Numbered from the stretch's first letter, positions 1 to 8,877 are shown. The stretch: DNA of 64,000 bases from Halieaceae bacterium (GCA_016744355.1 JADGEN010000008.1:1-64000); one strand, 5' to 3'. Translations and numbers: made by a program. Notes: a model not told the origin generated them from the letters alone.

Positions 1-147
1 CCCAGCGTAAGCAACTCCTCCTTTACAGCCAGCCAAGGCATAGATCCAAGCACACTCAGCCGCTATCGCGATAGCTTGTCAGAAGAAGCGTTGGCCTTTC
101 TCGAAAAACACTGCCGCCCCGAGTTGTTTTGGCGTGAGCAAGAGTAG
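1..147 (+). CDS. C-terminal end of a sulfotransferase-like protein (5' part outside window)
   Basis: Only the last 48 codons are inside the window, open from base 1 and ending in TAG at 145-147. The visible tail contains LSRYRDSLSEEAL followed by a CRPELFW segment. This resembles the C-terminal helix of PAPS-dependent sulfotransferases, where an R-Y-R-x-x-L-S motif is followed by a helix ending near a conserved Cys/Glu. It differs from the three sulfotransferases downstream, so it would be a fourth, more distant member. It converges with the phosphopantetheinyl transferase gene and overlaps its 3' end by 85 bases. The family call rests on a short tail and is tentative. Confidence 0.5.
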   Translation, partial: PSVSNSSFTASQGIDPSTLSRYRDSLSEEALAFLEKHCRPELFWREQE

Positions 148-920
148 CGCTCTGCCAAGTTTTTCACCCAGATTTTAACCAGCGGTTCAGTTTGATAGAT
201 AGTCACCGAGACAGTAGTCCGAGCCACACTTTCGTAGCACAGCGCGAGCCGATAGGACGAATCTAGCTGCCAGTTGTTAAAGTGATAGCCAGTGTTTCCC
301 GCTGGTGTGCTGAACCTCATATCTCCGTCATCTTGAAAATCAAACACAGCACTATCCAGGCCACCAGAAATACCCAGCCCGGTGGCCTTTAACCACGACT
401 CTTTGAGCGTCCAATAATCATAGAAACGATCGCCGCGTTGTTCTGTAGAAAGCCCGCATAACGCCGCATACTCCTTGGGAGAGAAAAAACGTTTCGCCAA
501 ACGGAGCATGTCGCGATCTGGATGACAGTATTCCACATCAACGCCCAGCTCAAACCCTTCTCCTACGGCACACACAATCCAGTCACGACTATGGCTCACA
601 TTGAACCTCAATGTGGAGTCAGGGCTTGCTATGCAGGGCTTGTCGCGCGCATCTGCAGTGAAGCGCCAGTCCTGGGGTTCAGTACTGTTATATTCAGATA
701 TTGCAGTGCGCACCAATACGCGAGTCAATATCGCGCTATGTTGTTGCCGGGTATCGCGTATACGTTCACAGAGATTTAGTTCATCACTGGTAAGTAATGC
801 CTTGTAGCGTGCCTGCAGAGTCGCGTTGCCAATGGCATGGTCAGCCCGGCACAGCCATAGGTGCGCAGCGCCGACTGAAGGCGGATGTGGTCCGTCAGGA
901 TTGACCGCTGCTATCTTCAT
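63..920 (-). CDS. Sfp-type 4'-phosphopantetheinyl transferase
   Basis: Transfers 4'-phosphopantetheine from CoA to the serine of carrier proteins. Three family motifs are visible in order: FNVSHS (about residues 106-111), GVDVEY (about 125-130) and the WTLKESWLKATG block (about 170-181) that holds the Mg/CoA-binding acidic residues. At 285 aa it is longer than a typical Sfp/AcpT protein (about 220-250) because of a Ser/Arg/Asn-rich C-terminal tail, and this tail overlaps the end of the convergent sulfotransferase gene. It lies directly downstream of another sulfotransferase gene and overlaps it by 26 bases, suggesting co-transcription. The window contains one free-standing carrier protein (18170-18412), its likely substrate; that link is inference. 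Confidence 0.88.
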   Translation of the reverse strand: MKIAAVNPDGPHPPSVGAAHLWLCRADHAIGNATLQARYKALLTSDELNLCERIRDTRQQHSAILTRVLVRTAISEYNSTEPQDWRFTADARDKPCIASPDSTLRFNVSHSRDWIVCAVGEGFELGVDVEYCHPDRDMLRLAKRFFSPKEYAALCGLSTEQRGDRFYDYWTLKESWLKATGLGISGGLDSAVFDFQDDGDMRFSTPAGNTGYHFNNWQLDSSYRLALCYESVARTTVSVTIYQTEPLVKIWVKNLAERYSCSRQNNSGRQCFSRKANASSDKLSR

Positions 921-1833
921 CTACCTCTGCTTGGGTGTAACCGAAAGCGGGCAGCAATTGTGCATCTACCATGGCATCCAGCTCCGCTACCTGAGCGTCG
1001 TCGAAATAGTCTTTGTAGCCCCCAACCTTGCCTTTGCGAACCTTGAAGCTATCCGGATTTTTGGAGTCGCGGGCTTGCACCCGACTGCCGCTGCGCCAGA
1101 AGTAATTTTCCTGCTCTTTCTTGCGCAGATTTTCTACCGAGGCAAACTCTACGGTATCACGCAACAATTCTTCACTGGGTTGCATACCGAGAAATTCGAC
1201 AATGCGCTCCATCTCCCGCTGGGGCTGGGTGCGCAGGTCTTCATAGCGAACCACCATCAACTGCTTGATATTTGGAAGGTCCCGCGCCCAATCATTCATA
1301 AATTCAATAATGTGCCCAAGCCCCTGATTAGGGTCTTTCACAAAGTCATAAATTGAGATATCTGCATCGTGAGCCGGGTACTTATTCATGGACTTTTTGG
1401 CGGGGCGCATACGATATTTCCACTGGAAAAACTGTGACACTGCCACGTCCTGGGGCTTGCGCACCAGAAATACTGTTTTCTTGTCGAAAAAGTCCTTTTT
1501 TGAGTCGACGTTGCCCGTGTAGCTGCGCAGGTAATTATCGTGAGTGAAAAAGATCTGCGGAACGTCTTTATTCATGCGATGAAAATTGTCAAAGCCCATT
1601 AAGAGATTGTCGGGCAGCTTGTAAGCCAGCTGATAGTAACGGGATATCATCACCCGCACCCAGGTGCGTCCACTTTTCCCGTAGGACGCGAAAATGTATT
1701 CACAGTGTCGATACTTCCAGTACTCCTCCCTGCCCCTGCGCCAGCGCTCTAGCTGGTGGGTTTGTTTCTCGGGCAAAACGAAGGAAATGGCTTTAATCAG
1801 CCACTTGATCAGACTTTTAACGAGGTTGTGCAT
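895..1833 (-). CDS. Sulfotransferase domain protein (paralog A)
   Basis: A 312-aa PAPS-dependent sulfotransferase, predicted to move sulfate from PAPS to a hydroxyl on a sugar or lipid. The 5'-phosphosulfate loop is seen as YGKSGRTWVRVM near residue 51. It is followed by the FFTHDNY segment, the 3'-phosphate binding stretch VRKPQDVAVSQF, and near the C-terminus the conserved R-K-G-K-V-G-G-Y motif that contacts the nucleotide. Its closest relatives in the window are the tandem genes at 9907-10845 and 10842-11747, which share the same blocks. It is read away from the O-antigen-ligase gene and into the phosphopantetheinyl transferase gene. Substrate unknown; context points to a glycolipid. Confidence 0.88.
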   Translation of the reverse strand: MHNLVKSLIKWLIKAISFVLPEKQTHQLERWRRGREEYWKYRHCEYIFASYGKSGRTWVRVMISRYYQLAYKLPDNLLMGFDNFHRMNKDVPQIFFTHDNYLRSYTGNVDSKKDFFDKKTVFLVRKPQDVAVSQFFQWKYRMRPAKKSMNKYPAHDADISIYDFVKDPNQGLGHIIEFMNDWARDLPNIKQLMVVRYEDLRTQPQREMERIVEFLGMQPSEELLRDTVEFASVENLRKKEQENYFWRSGSRVQARDSKNPDSFKVRKGKVGGYKDYFDDAQVAELDAMVDAQLLPAFGYTQAEVDEDSSGQS

Positions 1834-1940
1834 TTGGGCCCCCCGGGGCGCAGTTGCGAGCGAAGCGGGAAGAGTAAAGATGCCCGCGCTATTGTTTGGA
1901 TTATGTGGTATTTTTGCGCCCTTTGGAATCTTGGGTCTTC

Positions 1941-3119
1941 ATGGAAATTACCAAAATAAAGCGGTACTTCCTCGAGCGCGGTATGCTGCTGTTTTATGCA
2001 ATTTTTATCGCCGGCTATTTCCTGATGCCCATGGCCTCTGGACACCGTCGCCTGTACTACATTCTGGTATTCCCTGCCGTCTTGTTTCTGTTTAAAGAGC
2101 TGCGCCAGTTTTATCGCGACAACGCGCTATTTCTGCTGGTAGTAATCTACGCTATTTACATGATGACCACGCTGTTATGGAGTGACAATTTTTCGGCGGA
2201 TGAAGCGGCCTGGGCTCTGTGGAACAGCGTGAATGCCTTGTCTTTTTGCTTTGTTACGGGGTTCCTGTGGGTGCACCATCACGAAAAAATGAACGCCTTT
2301 GCGCACAAGGCGATCTGGATTGCTGCTGCAGCCGCCCTGGCATCAATTGTAGTGTGGTACATCGACCACCCCTTTCCCGGTGATCGTTTGCAGCCCCTGG
2401 GTGTTATGCATCACGAAAACAAAGCCGCTTCCGCCTACGGTATTTTTCTGATTCTGGCTATCCATTACCAGCTCAATGAACGCGGTAATCCAAACAAGCT
2501 TTATTACCTTATTCCTGCCGTTACCATCTTTGCGCTGGTGGCTCTCAGTCAGTCGCGCACCGCCATGGCTGGTGTATTTGCTGGCCTGCTGGTACTGCTG
2601 GGCTGGCGGGCCATCCTTCTTGTTGTGGCTGGCCTGGCGCTAAATTGGTTCCTGCTGGCGGCAAATCAGGCCTACTGGGTAGACAGGGTGGCTACATTTT
2701 CATTTCGCCCCGGCATATGGCAGTCTGTCATTGATAATATGCAGGGCCACTGGCTACTGGGTCACGGCTATCTCGTCAATGAGGAAGTGCAAGCCTATGG
2801 CAAGGTGTTCGATCACGCACACAATAGCTATCTGGCCAGCTTGCGCGACGGCGGCTTACCTGGGCTTGCCTTAATGCTGGCATTTTTGGGGGTAGCCCTT
2901 TGGTGGTCCGTCAGTTTATATCGGGAGAAAGGGAACCGAATCTATCTTGCACTACTCTTATATAGTATGACTTGCATCGCAATGGACTTTGATCGCCTTC
3001 TCACTGCGCCCAAAGAGTTATGGTTGTATTTCTGGCTGCCCATTGGACTGATTATGGCGGCCTACCCCAATGCCCGCTCGGAAGGTTCGGAACTGGTATA
3101 TGACAAACCTAAAATTTAA
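1941..3119 (+). CDS. O-antigen ligase/polymerase family membrane protein
   Basis: A 392-aa polytopic inner-membrane protein of about 10-12 hydrophobic segments. Family marks include SQSRTAMAG in mid-protein, RPGIWQSVIDN and GHGY in the large periplasmic loop, and DHAHNSYLASLRDGG. This is the O-antigen ligase (WaaL/Wzy_C) pattern with its conserved Arg and His. Such enzymes join undecaprenyl-linked glycans to lipid or protein acceptors in the periplasm. I chose ATG 1941 because an upstream in-frame start at 1896 would add a non-hydrophobic leader. The next gene starts inside its last 20 bases. It may transfer a sugar to the lipid made by this locus or act on ordinary LPS; the sequence does not decide. 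Confidence 0.78.
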   Translation: MEITKIKRYFLERGMLLFYAIFIAGYFLMPMASGHRRLYYILVFPAVLFLFKELRQFYRDNALFLLVVIYAIYMMTTLLWSDNFSADEAAWALWNSVNALSFCFVTGFLWVHHHEKMNAFAHKAIWIAAAAALASIVVWYIDHPFPGDRLQPLGVMHHENKAASAYGIFLILAIHYQLNERGNPNKLYYLIPAVTIFALVALSQSRTAMAGVFAGLLVLLGWRAILLVVAGLALNWFLLAANQAYWVDRVATFSFRPGIWQSVIDNMQGHWLLGHGYLVNEEVQAYGKVFDHAHNSYLASLRDGGLPGLALMLAFLGVALWWSVSLYREKGNRIYLALLLYSMTCIAMDFDRLLTAPKELWLYFWLPIGLIMAAYPNARSEGSELVYDKPKI

Positions 3120-3951
3120 GTTAACAGGCAGCACGCTTTTACTACTCTCACTGGCATCTGGTGCAACTGCGGCGCCCTCCATTCACACAAATTGGAGCGA
3201 GCTGCGCTACGAGGCAAAGTCCCTCTGGGCAACAGCGCTGACCAAGCTCACTGTGGCAACACAAGAGTCTGCCGAATTTGGGCAGGTGCAGCGCATGAAA
3301 CTGGCAGGCAGTGTCGCCAAGAACAGCGAGCACGAAGCCATGTTTTTAGCGCCTGAAAACGACGCTGTGCTGTACAGAGAGCGCTTAACCAAGGGTAAAA
3401 ATCAGCGCATGAAACAGTATGCCTACGGTGACAACACCGTTACCCGAACGCGCCGCGAACCAAACGCCACAGGCGCCACTTTGCCCCCTCAGCAATGGCC
3501 CATCAGCAGCGAGAAAAAACTCAAGCGCCCATCATTGCAGGAGTGCCCGGTGTTGACCGTTATTCCGGCCCTGCTAATGCAGGCACAGACGGTATCCAGC
3601 GAGTCAGATCAAACCCTTACCACCTGCGTGCACAGCGACAATAACTTTTACCGGGTGCAGATGAAAAAAAGCGGTGAGGAGCAGTTAAACGTTAATTACA
3701 GCCTGGCTGGGACAAAGGTCAGTGGGAAAAAAGCCACCAACATTATCACTGTGACAGTCGAACGCGTGGGCGTACCAGTCGGCGATAGTGACTTCAGCCT
3801 GCTGGGTCTCTCAAGCCCTGTGGTCATATTGGTAGGTAAGGAAGCACAGCTTCCGTTGCAGGTCAGGGGCAAGGCACCGCGCATTGGCAACGCAGAAATA
3901 AACTTGATCGCCGCTACGCCCACCCCCTCTACCGCGGAACAAGCCCGTTGA
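3100..3951 (+). CDS. Secreted protein of unknown function
   Basis: I do not recognise a named family. A clear signal peptide runs from MTNLKFKLTG through a leucine-rich core to an Ala-rich cleavage region near residue 26, so the mature protein should be periplasmic or outer-membrane associated. The middle is basic and polar and the C-terminal third (from about residue 190) looks beta-rich. Two cysteines, in ECPVL and TTCVH, could form one disulfide. The start at 3100 places the signal peptide at the N-terminus. The gene overlaps the ligase gene by 20 bases, and its stop codon overlaps the start of the lipid kinase gene. It is therefore part of a translationally coupled operon of ligase, this gene, kinase and cytidylyltransferase. 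Confidence 0.6.
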   Translation: MTNLKFKLTGSTLLLLSLASGATAAPSIHTNWSELRYEAKSLWATALTKLTVATQESAEFGQVQRMKLAGSVAKNSEHEAMFLAPENDAVLYRERLTKGKNQRMKQYAYGDNTVTRTRREPNATGATLPPQQWPISSEKKLKRPSLQECPVLTVIPALLMQAQTVSSESDQTLTTCVHSDNNFYRVQMKKSGEEQLNVNYSLAGTKVSGKKATNIITVTVERVGVPVGDSDFSLLGLSSPVVILVGKEAQLPLQVRGKAPRIGNAEINLIAATPTPSTAEQAR

Positions 3952-4913
3952 ACGACCTTGAGCCTGTTTCAATTGGACTGATCAGCAACCCCAACAGCGG
4001 GCACAATACCGATCAGTTTGATGAAATACGGGCACTGATCGCTGCCCAAACCAATATCACCCACATTATCACCCAAAGTGCACAGGAGATTCCCGTTGCC
4101 TTGGCGGAACTTGCGGCAAAACAGGTATCTGTTCTGGCGATCAATGGCGGTGACGGCACTGCTTCAGCTATTTTGGGTGAAATGCTGGAGGGAAGCGACT
4201 TCGAAAATACCCCCACCCTTATTTTACTTCCCGGCGGTACGGCCAACATGAACGCGGGCGACGTCGGTATGCGCGGCAAGCTTCTGAAGACCGTCAAGCG
4301 TTTTTGTATATGGAGTAATCAGCCAGATAGTACTGCCGGTCAACTGGTAGAACGACGCCTGTTGCGTGTTCGCTATGACGAAAAAAACCACTATGGCATG
4401 TTTCTGGGTACCGGTGCCGTTATGCAGGGCACGGAATATGCGCACGAGAAAATTCACTCACGCGGCTTAAGAGACGAGTTCAGCCTTGCCCTGGGAACAC
4501 TGCGTACGGTGTGGGGCGTACTGCGCGATGACCCAGTGTTTAACCAGCATGTGTCGGTGCAGCTACAAATAGACAACAATCCCGAAACCCGTCAGCACGA
4601 CACATTGATCCTGGCGGCCAGTACCTTGCATCGCCTTTTTTTTGGCTTAAAGCCTTTCTGGGGAGTTGGCCCGGGCGCGCTGCGCTTAACTGTCATTGAG
4701 CAGCACTGCTCAAAGTTTCTGCGCACCTTCATTTCAATTATTCGGGGTCGCGCCAATCGTAACGCTGTGCCCGAAGCAGGGTATTTTAGCCACAATACGG
4801 ACTGTATAACGCTTTCATTGGAGGGTAGTATCAACCTCGATGGAGAAATTATTCATGTCAACGGCCCGGTCACAGTCGACACCAGCAAATCCCTGCAGTT
4901 TTTGCGCCTGTGA
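3948..4913 (+). CDS. Diacylglycerol/ceramide kinase-family lipid kinase
   Basis: A 321-aa soluble kinase of the DAGK_cat/YegS superfamily. The N-terminus gives ISNPNSG, then the diagnostic nucleotide-binding GGDGT near residue 66 and LPGGTAN near residue 95, followed by a C-terminal beta-sandwich half ending in a DGE motif. Members phosphorylate lipid hydroxyls (diacylglycerol, sphingosine, ceramide). It starts with TTG overlapping the stop of the secreted-protein gene. Its own stop overlaps the GTG start of the Tam41-like gene (GTGA), so the two are translationally coupled. Because the locus looks built for ceramide, ceramide or another sphingoid lipid is the favoured substrate. Diacylglycerol remains possible. 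Confidence 0.85.
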   Translation: MNDLEPVSIGLISNPNSGHNTDQFDEIRALIAAQTNITHIITQSAQEIPVALAELAAKQVSVLAINGGDGTASAILGEMLEGSDFENTPTLILLPGGTANMNAGDVGMRGKLLKTVKRFCIWSNQPDSTAGQLVERRLLRVRYDEKNHYGMFLGTGAVMQGTEYAHEKIHSRGLRDEFSLALGTLRTVWGVLRDDPVFNQHVSVQLQIDNNPETRQHDTLILAASTLHRLFFGLKPFWGVGPGALRLTVIEQHCSKFLRTFISIIRGRANRNAVPEAGYFSHNTDCITLSLEGSINLDGEIIHVNGPVTVDTSKSLQFLRL

Positions 4914-5845
4914 CTGAACAATACTCCGAACCTCCCGGCCAGAGTCAAGAGCCTGCGCTGGACCTCCTGTTGGCGCACCTTAAGGCACGCCATGGCAACG
5001 CAATAAATTGCGTATTACTGTACGGCTCCTGCCTGCGTAGCGGGGATATTTTTGACGGTCTACTCGATATTTATCTCATTTGTGATGATTACAGTTCGGC
5101 CTATACCAGCCGCACAATGGCCGCTGCAAACTGGCTGCTTGCACCCAATGTTTTCTATGCTGAAGTCGATTTTGAGGATAGAACGCTGCGCAGTAAATAT
5201 GCCGTTATGTCTACAGCAGACTTCCGTCGGGGCTGTTCCATGGCCTGGTTCGAATCTTATATTTGGGGGAGGTTTTCCCAGCCCAGTCGTATTCTCTTTT
5301 GCCGCGATAGGGCCATCCGCAGCAGTATTGAACGATGTTTGCTGAACGCTGCGCGCACCTTTCTACAGCGCGCAGCTCCTCTTTTACCAGCCGAAGGCTC
5401 TATAGTGGAGCTTTGGGAAGGCGCCCTCGCGCTTAGCTATGGCAGCGAATTGCGCACTGAAAAGAGTGGTCGGGCTGGCGAATTAGCCCGCGCGTCGCAA
5501 AAGCACTTTGACACCGTAAGCGAACAACTGGCGGGGAGTCTGCCCTTCCATTTTCAGCTTGAACAGCGCGAGGACACACTGCACTACCATTGCGAAACCA
5601 CTGCTTCACAAAAACGCAGCGCCCGGTTCAGCTGGCAGGTGCGAAGAGTGCATGGAACAATCATGTCGATACTGAGACTCGTTAAGGCGCTGTTTACCTT
5701 CGAGGGGGGTATCGATTACATTGTATGGAAACTACAGCGTCACTCGGGCCAGGAAATAATTGTGCCCGACAAGGTACGGCGCTACCCTCTTCTGTTTAGT
5801 TGGGGGTTTTTCTGGCGCCTGTATCGCCGGGGTATATTTGGATGA
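4910..5845 (+). CDS. Tam41-like CDP-lipid synthase (phosphatidate cytidylyltransferase type)
   Basis: A 311-aa protein that I align by eye with mitochondrial Tam41/TAMM41, the peripheral-membrane enzyme making CDP-diacylglycerol from phosphatidate and CTP. Corresponding blocks in order are: the NTase motif LLYGSCL with a downstream LLDIYLICDD acidic pair; KYAVMST (KYGVIST in Tam41) and the following GRFSQPSRI (GRLxKPVKI); the EGALALSYGSELR block; and near the C-terminus KALFTFEGGIDYIVWKLQRH (KGIFTAGxxxxxxYxxxKxxKM in Tam41). It is translationally coupled to the lipid kinase, which would supply the phosphorylated lipid. A CDP-activated diacylglycerol or ceramide is the expected product; which one is inference. 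Confidence 0.75.
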   Translation: MTEQYSEPPGQSQEPALDLLLAHLKARHGNAINCVLLYGSCLRSGDIFDGLLDIYLICDDYSSAYTSRTMAAANWLLAPNVFYAEVDFEDRTLRSKYAVMSTADFRRGCSMAWFESYIWGRFSQPSRILFCRDRAIRSSIERCLLNAARTFLQRAAPLLPAEGSIVELWEGALALSYGSELRTEKSGRAGELARASQKHFDTVSEQLAGSLPFHFQLEQREDTLHYHCETTASQKRSARFSWQVRRVHGTIMSILRLVKALFTFEGGIDYIVWKLQRHSGQEIIVPDKVRRYPLLFSWGFFWRLYRRGIFG

Positions 5846-5854
5846 GTATTTTTA

Positions 5855-6820
5855 ATGGCGACTAGTGCCGACAAAAATAGCCGCGTGGCGGTCTGCATTT
5901 GCACACATAACCGCTCGCAGCTGTTGCAGCGCTTACTGGCTTCTATGGCAGATATAGACCTGGCGGGATACCAGAGCTCGAAGCTCGATATTGTCGTCGT
6001 GGATAACAGCTGTGACGAAGAGACTGCCGCAATTTGCAACCAGGCCGGACAGCGCCTCCCCATGCCAGTGCACTATGTAGAGGAGCCACAGGCAGGGATT
6101 ACCTATGCCCGCAACGCTGCGGTCAAAGAGGCCCTGAGCCACGGTGCAGACTTTGTGGCATTCATCGACGACGACGATCTACCGCGGCCAAACTGGCTGG
6201 TAACTCTGCTGGACAGACAGGCAGTTACCCACGCTGACCTGGTTTTTGGCACCTGGATTCTTGATGCCAGCATGCCTCAGTGGGCGAGGGAATCGGGTAT
6301 TTTTCGCTCCCCGGTCAAGTTCAAAGGGGGCAGCAAGCCCAGCCGCTACAGCCTGCCTCACTGCGCCTCCACCTGCAACGTATTGGCCGGTCGGGACATA
6401 TTACTGCAGGTGGGAGCAGACGGCCCAATCTTTTGTCACGCCTTCCGTTTTAGCGGTGGGGAAGACAAGGACTTTTTCATTCGTGCCGAGCGCGCGGGCG
6501 CCAAACTCGCCTCTGCAGACGGTTCAGTGATTCAACGCAATCATGAGTCCGAGCGTTACACTCTGCGCGGCTTGCTTAATCGAGGTTTCAAAAACGGCTG
6601 CTCCAATATCTACATGGCACGCGCGCACGGCAGTTGGAAACGCATTGCAAAACTGCTAGGCAAGTCGTTGCTAAAACTACTTATGTCATTGATTTTATTA
6701 CCATTTTCAGTTTTTTCAAAAAGCAATTTCATGCACAATCTTTATCGCATTGCACGTTCCTGTGGCACGGTTTACGCCGCCACAACCGGTCGTAGCATCA
6801 ACTATTATTCACGCGGATAA
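5855..6820 (+). CDS. Family 2 glycosyltransferase
   Basis: A 321-aa GT-A fold glycosyltransferase. VAVCICTHNR opens the nucleotide-sugar domain, the metal-binding acidic run FIDDDDLP is near residue 108, and GGEDKDFFIRA near residue 206 supplies the acceptor-side ED motif. A hydrophobic stretch (about residues 268-285) near the C-terminus suggests membrane association. It starts 9 bases after the Tam41-like gene and probably ends that operon. Donor and acceptor sugars cannot be inferred. In this context it would glycosylate the lipid headgroup. Confidence 0.85.
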   Translation: MATSADKNSRVAVCICTHNRSQLLQRLLASMADIDLAGYQSSKLDIVVVDNSCDEETAAICNQAGQRLPMPVHYVEEPQAGITYARNAAVKEALSHGADFVAFIDDDDLPRPNWLVTLLDRQAVTHADLVFGTWILDASMPQWARESGIFRSPVKFKGGSKPSRYSLPHCASTCNVLAGRDILLQVGADGPIFCHAFRFSGGEDKDFFIRAERAGAKLASADGSVIQRNHESERYTLRGLLNRGFKNGCSNIYMARAHGSWKRIAKLLGKSLLKLLMSLILLPFSVFSKSNFMHNLYRIARSCGTVYAATTGRSINYYSRG

Positions 6821-6893
6821 ATTACACTGCAATGGAAACTGCTGCGCCTTTATTTTATAGTTGCCGCATATTTTTATGGTGCAATACAATCCT

Positions 6894-7838
6894 ATGAAGC
6901 CCTGCGTATTTATCCAGACCAACCACAAACAAATTACCGGTGCCATCGTGGCCGAGCATGCCCTGCGCCGCTATTCCAGCAACAACGAAAAGTTTGATGT
7001 CAAGATAATCGACAGCAGGGACTACCCGTTTTTTGCGGCCCGCGAGGGGCAGGAATACCTGCGCGATGGGGTCAAACGTGTTTGGCTCAACGATGACCTG
7101 CAGTCCTTCACCCCCACACGATTTATGCCACCCAAGTTAATGAACTACCAGAGTCGCGCCGTGGTGATAGACCCCGACGTATTTGCTGCATCCGATGTGT
7201 GGGAACTGCTCAATAGAGACATGCAAGGCAAAGCAATTATGTGTCGCATGCGCTCCGGCCCCAAGGGTCTGGTCGATCGCTGCTTCGCCAGTAGTGTCAT
7301 GCTACTGGACTGCGCCAAGCTAACAAGCTGGGACGCCGAAGCAAAATTTGAGGCTATGTTCAACTTCACCCAGGACTACCAGCCCTGGATTTGCCTCAAA
7401 GATCAGGACCGCGACAGCATCGACTACTTCGAATCCGAATGGAACGATTTCGACAAGTTCACCGAAGCCACCAAAATGTTGCACACTACACGACGACGCA
7501 CACAGCCGTGGAAAACAGGCCTGCCCACCGATTGGCGCCCCGCAGAACGGTTCAGGCTTTTCCCACCTGCAGCATGGGTTATGCGGGCACGTAGAAAGAT
7601 ATTTGGCGAATATGGCTTGCTGGGTAACTACAAAGCCCATCCCGATAAAAACCAGGAGACTTTTTTCCTCGGTTTGCTACGTGAATGCATCGAAGAGGGG
7701 AAAATTACTGAAGAATTTGTGCGTCACGAAATGGAACAGAACCATGTGCGCCATGACATTTTCGAGGTACTCAAGCAGGTGCCACAGTTACCCCCGGCGC
7801 CACTGCATCCTCTCAGCCAGGCCGCAAACGCTGCCTGA
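6894..7838 (+). CDS. Putative GT-A-like glycosyltransferase (paralog 1 of 2)
   Basis: A 314-aa cytoplasmic protein I cannot place in a named family. It opens with MKPCVFIQTNHKQ and has VVIDPDVFA near residue 87, which looks like a DxD metal/nucleotide-sugar site, then SSVMLLDCAKLT and, later, LHTTRRRTQPWKTG, a conserved basic/His segment. These are glycosyltransferase-like features (GT8-type arrangement). The gene at 8975-9862 encodes a close paralog with all these blocks. Their shared MKPxVFIxTNHKQ start supports ATG 6894 over two upstream in-frame ATGs. Its last 26 bases overlap the convergent ELM1-family gene. Confidence 0.6.
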   Translation: MKPCVFIQTNHKQITGAIVAEHALRRYSSNNEKFDVKIIDSRDYPFFAAREGQEYLRDGVKRVWLNDDLQSFTPTRFMPPKLMNYQSRAVVIDPDVFAASDVWELLNRDMQGKAIMCRMRSGPKGLVDRCFASSVMLLDCAKLTSWDAEAKFEAMFNFTQDYQPWICLKDQDRDSIDYFESEWNDFDKFTEATKMLHTTRRRTQPWKTGLPTDWRPAERFRLFPPAAWVMRARRKIFGEYGLLGNYKAHPDKNQETFFLGLLRECIEEGKITEEFVRHEMEQNHVRHDIFEVLKQVPQLPPAPLHPLSQAANAA

Positions 7839-8877
7839 TCAACTCAGCTGTACTTGCTAACTCTCCATCTGCAGTCGCAGTTGGAGGTGTGCTGCTGGCT
7901 GAGCCCAGCCAGTTGGCTCGACCGCCCTCCACCAAAGCCTGCTGAATTTTACCGACGTCTCTGCGCATACGCATCGGCCCGAAACGCATAGCCAGCCTAT
8001 GACTTAATGGCTTGTGGCGATAGTTGTGGCGCAACTGCCACCAGGGCGTATCGCCGTCACCCATATCAAAGATGTGTAATGGCTTACCCTGACTAGCCGT
8101 CTCGGCCAGCATCGACATGCTTTCACCAGTCACCACAAACTCGTCCGCCTCTGCAAGAAACGCCCGGTAAGGATTCGCTGTGTTGGAAGCGCAACGATAG
8201 CTGAAATGCGGCACGCTAATTTGTTCAAGCAGTTCATTCCCCGCCTCAGTGGGGGTGCGCGGACTATCGCTGACCAGCAACGAGCCACCGGCAGCTTCAG
8301 CTAAACGGTTGCATTCCCGCCCCAGATGCCTGGCCTTGTCGAGTGTAAACACGAACCGACCACTGTCGCCTCCTACCAGCACCGCAAACCAGGGCCGTGG
8401 CAAATGCTGCCATTGAGGTGCGAATTGTTGTTGAGCCGCTCGTATCTCTGTGGGTAACAGTCGATAGAGGGGCAGTTGGTTGTGCACAATATTGCTCTGT
8501 CTGGGCAAAAAATACTGCGGCGTAGTAACCACAATTTCGTAGTTATCAAGCGCAAACCAGGGCCGGCCAATGTGAACCAACTTTGTATGTCCACCCGACT
8601 GCTGACGTATCCAGTTGGCAACTGGTTCGTTGCGACGCCCCGATGTTATAAGTAAATCAGGCCAAGGAGCCTCTAGCGGACTGGATCTTTGCTTGTCGAT
8701 TCCGGCAAGACCCGCGAAGCTCGCAAGGTGCATGGCCAATTCCCAAGGCTGGGCAACTATGCTCTTCTCCACCATTGGGAAGCCAATTTCTTCCGCCAGA
8801 GCACGCACCTGCGCATTGTCACCAGCCTTGCGGCCAAGCAAACACCACACATTGGGTTGTGTCGATCGGATATTCAT
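7813..8877 (-). CDS. ELM1-family protein, predicted GT-B glycosyltransferase (copy 1)
   Basis: A 354-aa member of the mitochondrial fission ELM1 (DUF1022) family, named from plant proteins but in bacteria found near envelope glycan genes and predicted to have a GT-B fold. Visible family marks are GRKAGDNAQ at the N-terminus, PWPDLLITSGRRNEP, VHIGRP, LVGGDSGRF at the interdomain boundary, and the C-terminal FVVTGESMSMLAE, which resembles a nucleotide-sugar binding motif. ATG 8877 gives the canonical N-terminus. It lies between the two paralogous GT-A-like genes and is divergent from the second. It is closer to copy 3 (17037-18101) than to copy 2. Donor and acceptor unknown. Confidence 0.75.
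   Translation of the reverse strand: MNIRSTQPNVWCLLGRKAGDNAQVRALAEEIGFPMVEKSIVAQPWELAMHLASFAGLAGIDKQRSSPLEAPWPDLLITSGRRNEPVANWIRQQSGGHTKLVHIGRPWFALDNYEIVVTTPQYFLPRQSNIVHNQLPLYRLLPTEIRAAQQQFAPQWQHLPRPWFAVLVGGDSGRFVFTLDKARHLGRECNRLAEAAGGSLLVSDSPRTPTEAGNELLEQISVPHFSYRCASNTANPYRAFLAEADEFVVTGESMSMLAETASQGKPLHIFDMGDGDTPWWQLRHNYRHKPLSHRLAMRFGPMRMRRDVGKIQQALVEGGRANWLGSASSTPPTATADGELASTAELIRQRLRPG

Noticed and set aside
826..1356. 176-codon frame on the plus strand
   Set aside because: It lies wholly opposite the 3' half of a clear sulfotransferase gene and the PPTase start, shows no family motif, and its composition is that of antisense coding sequence.
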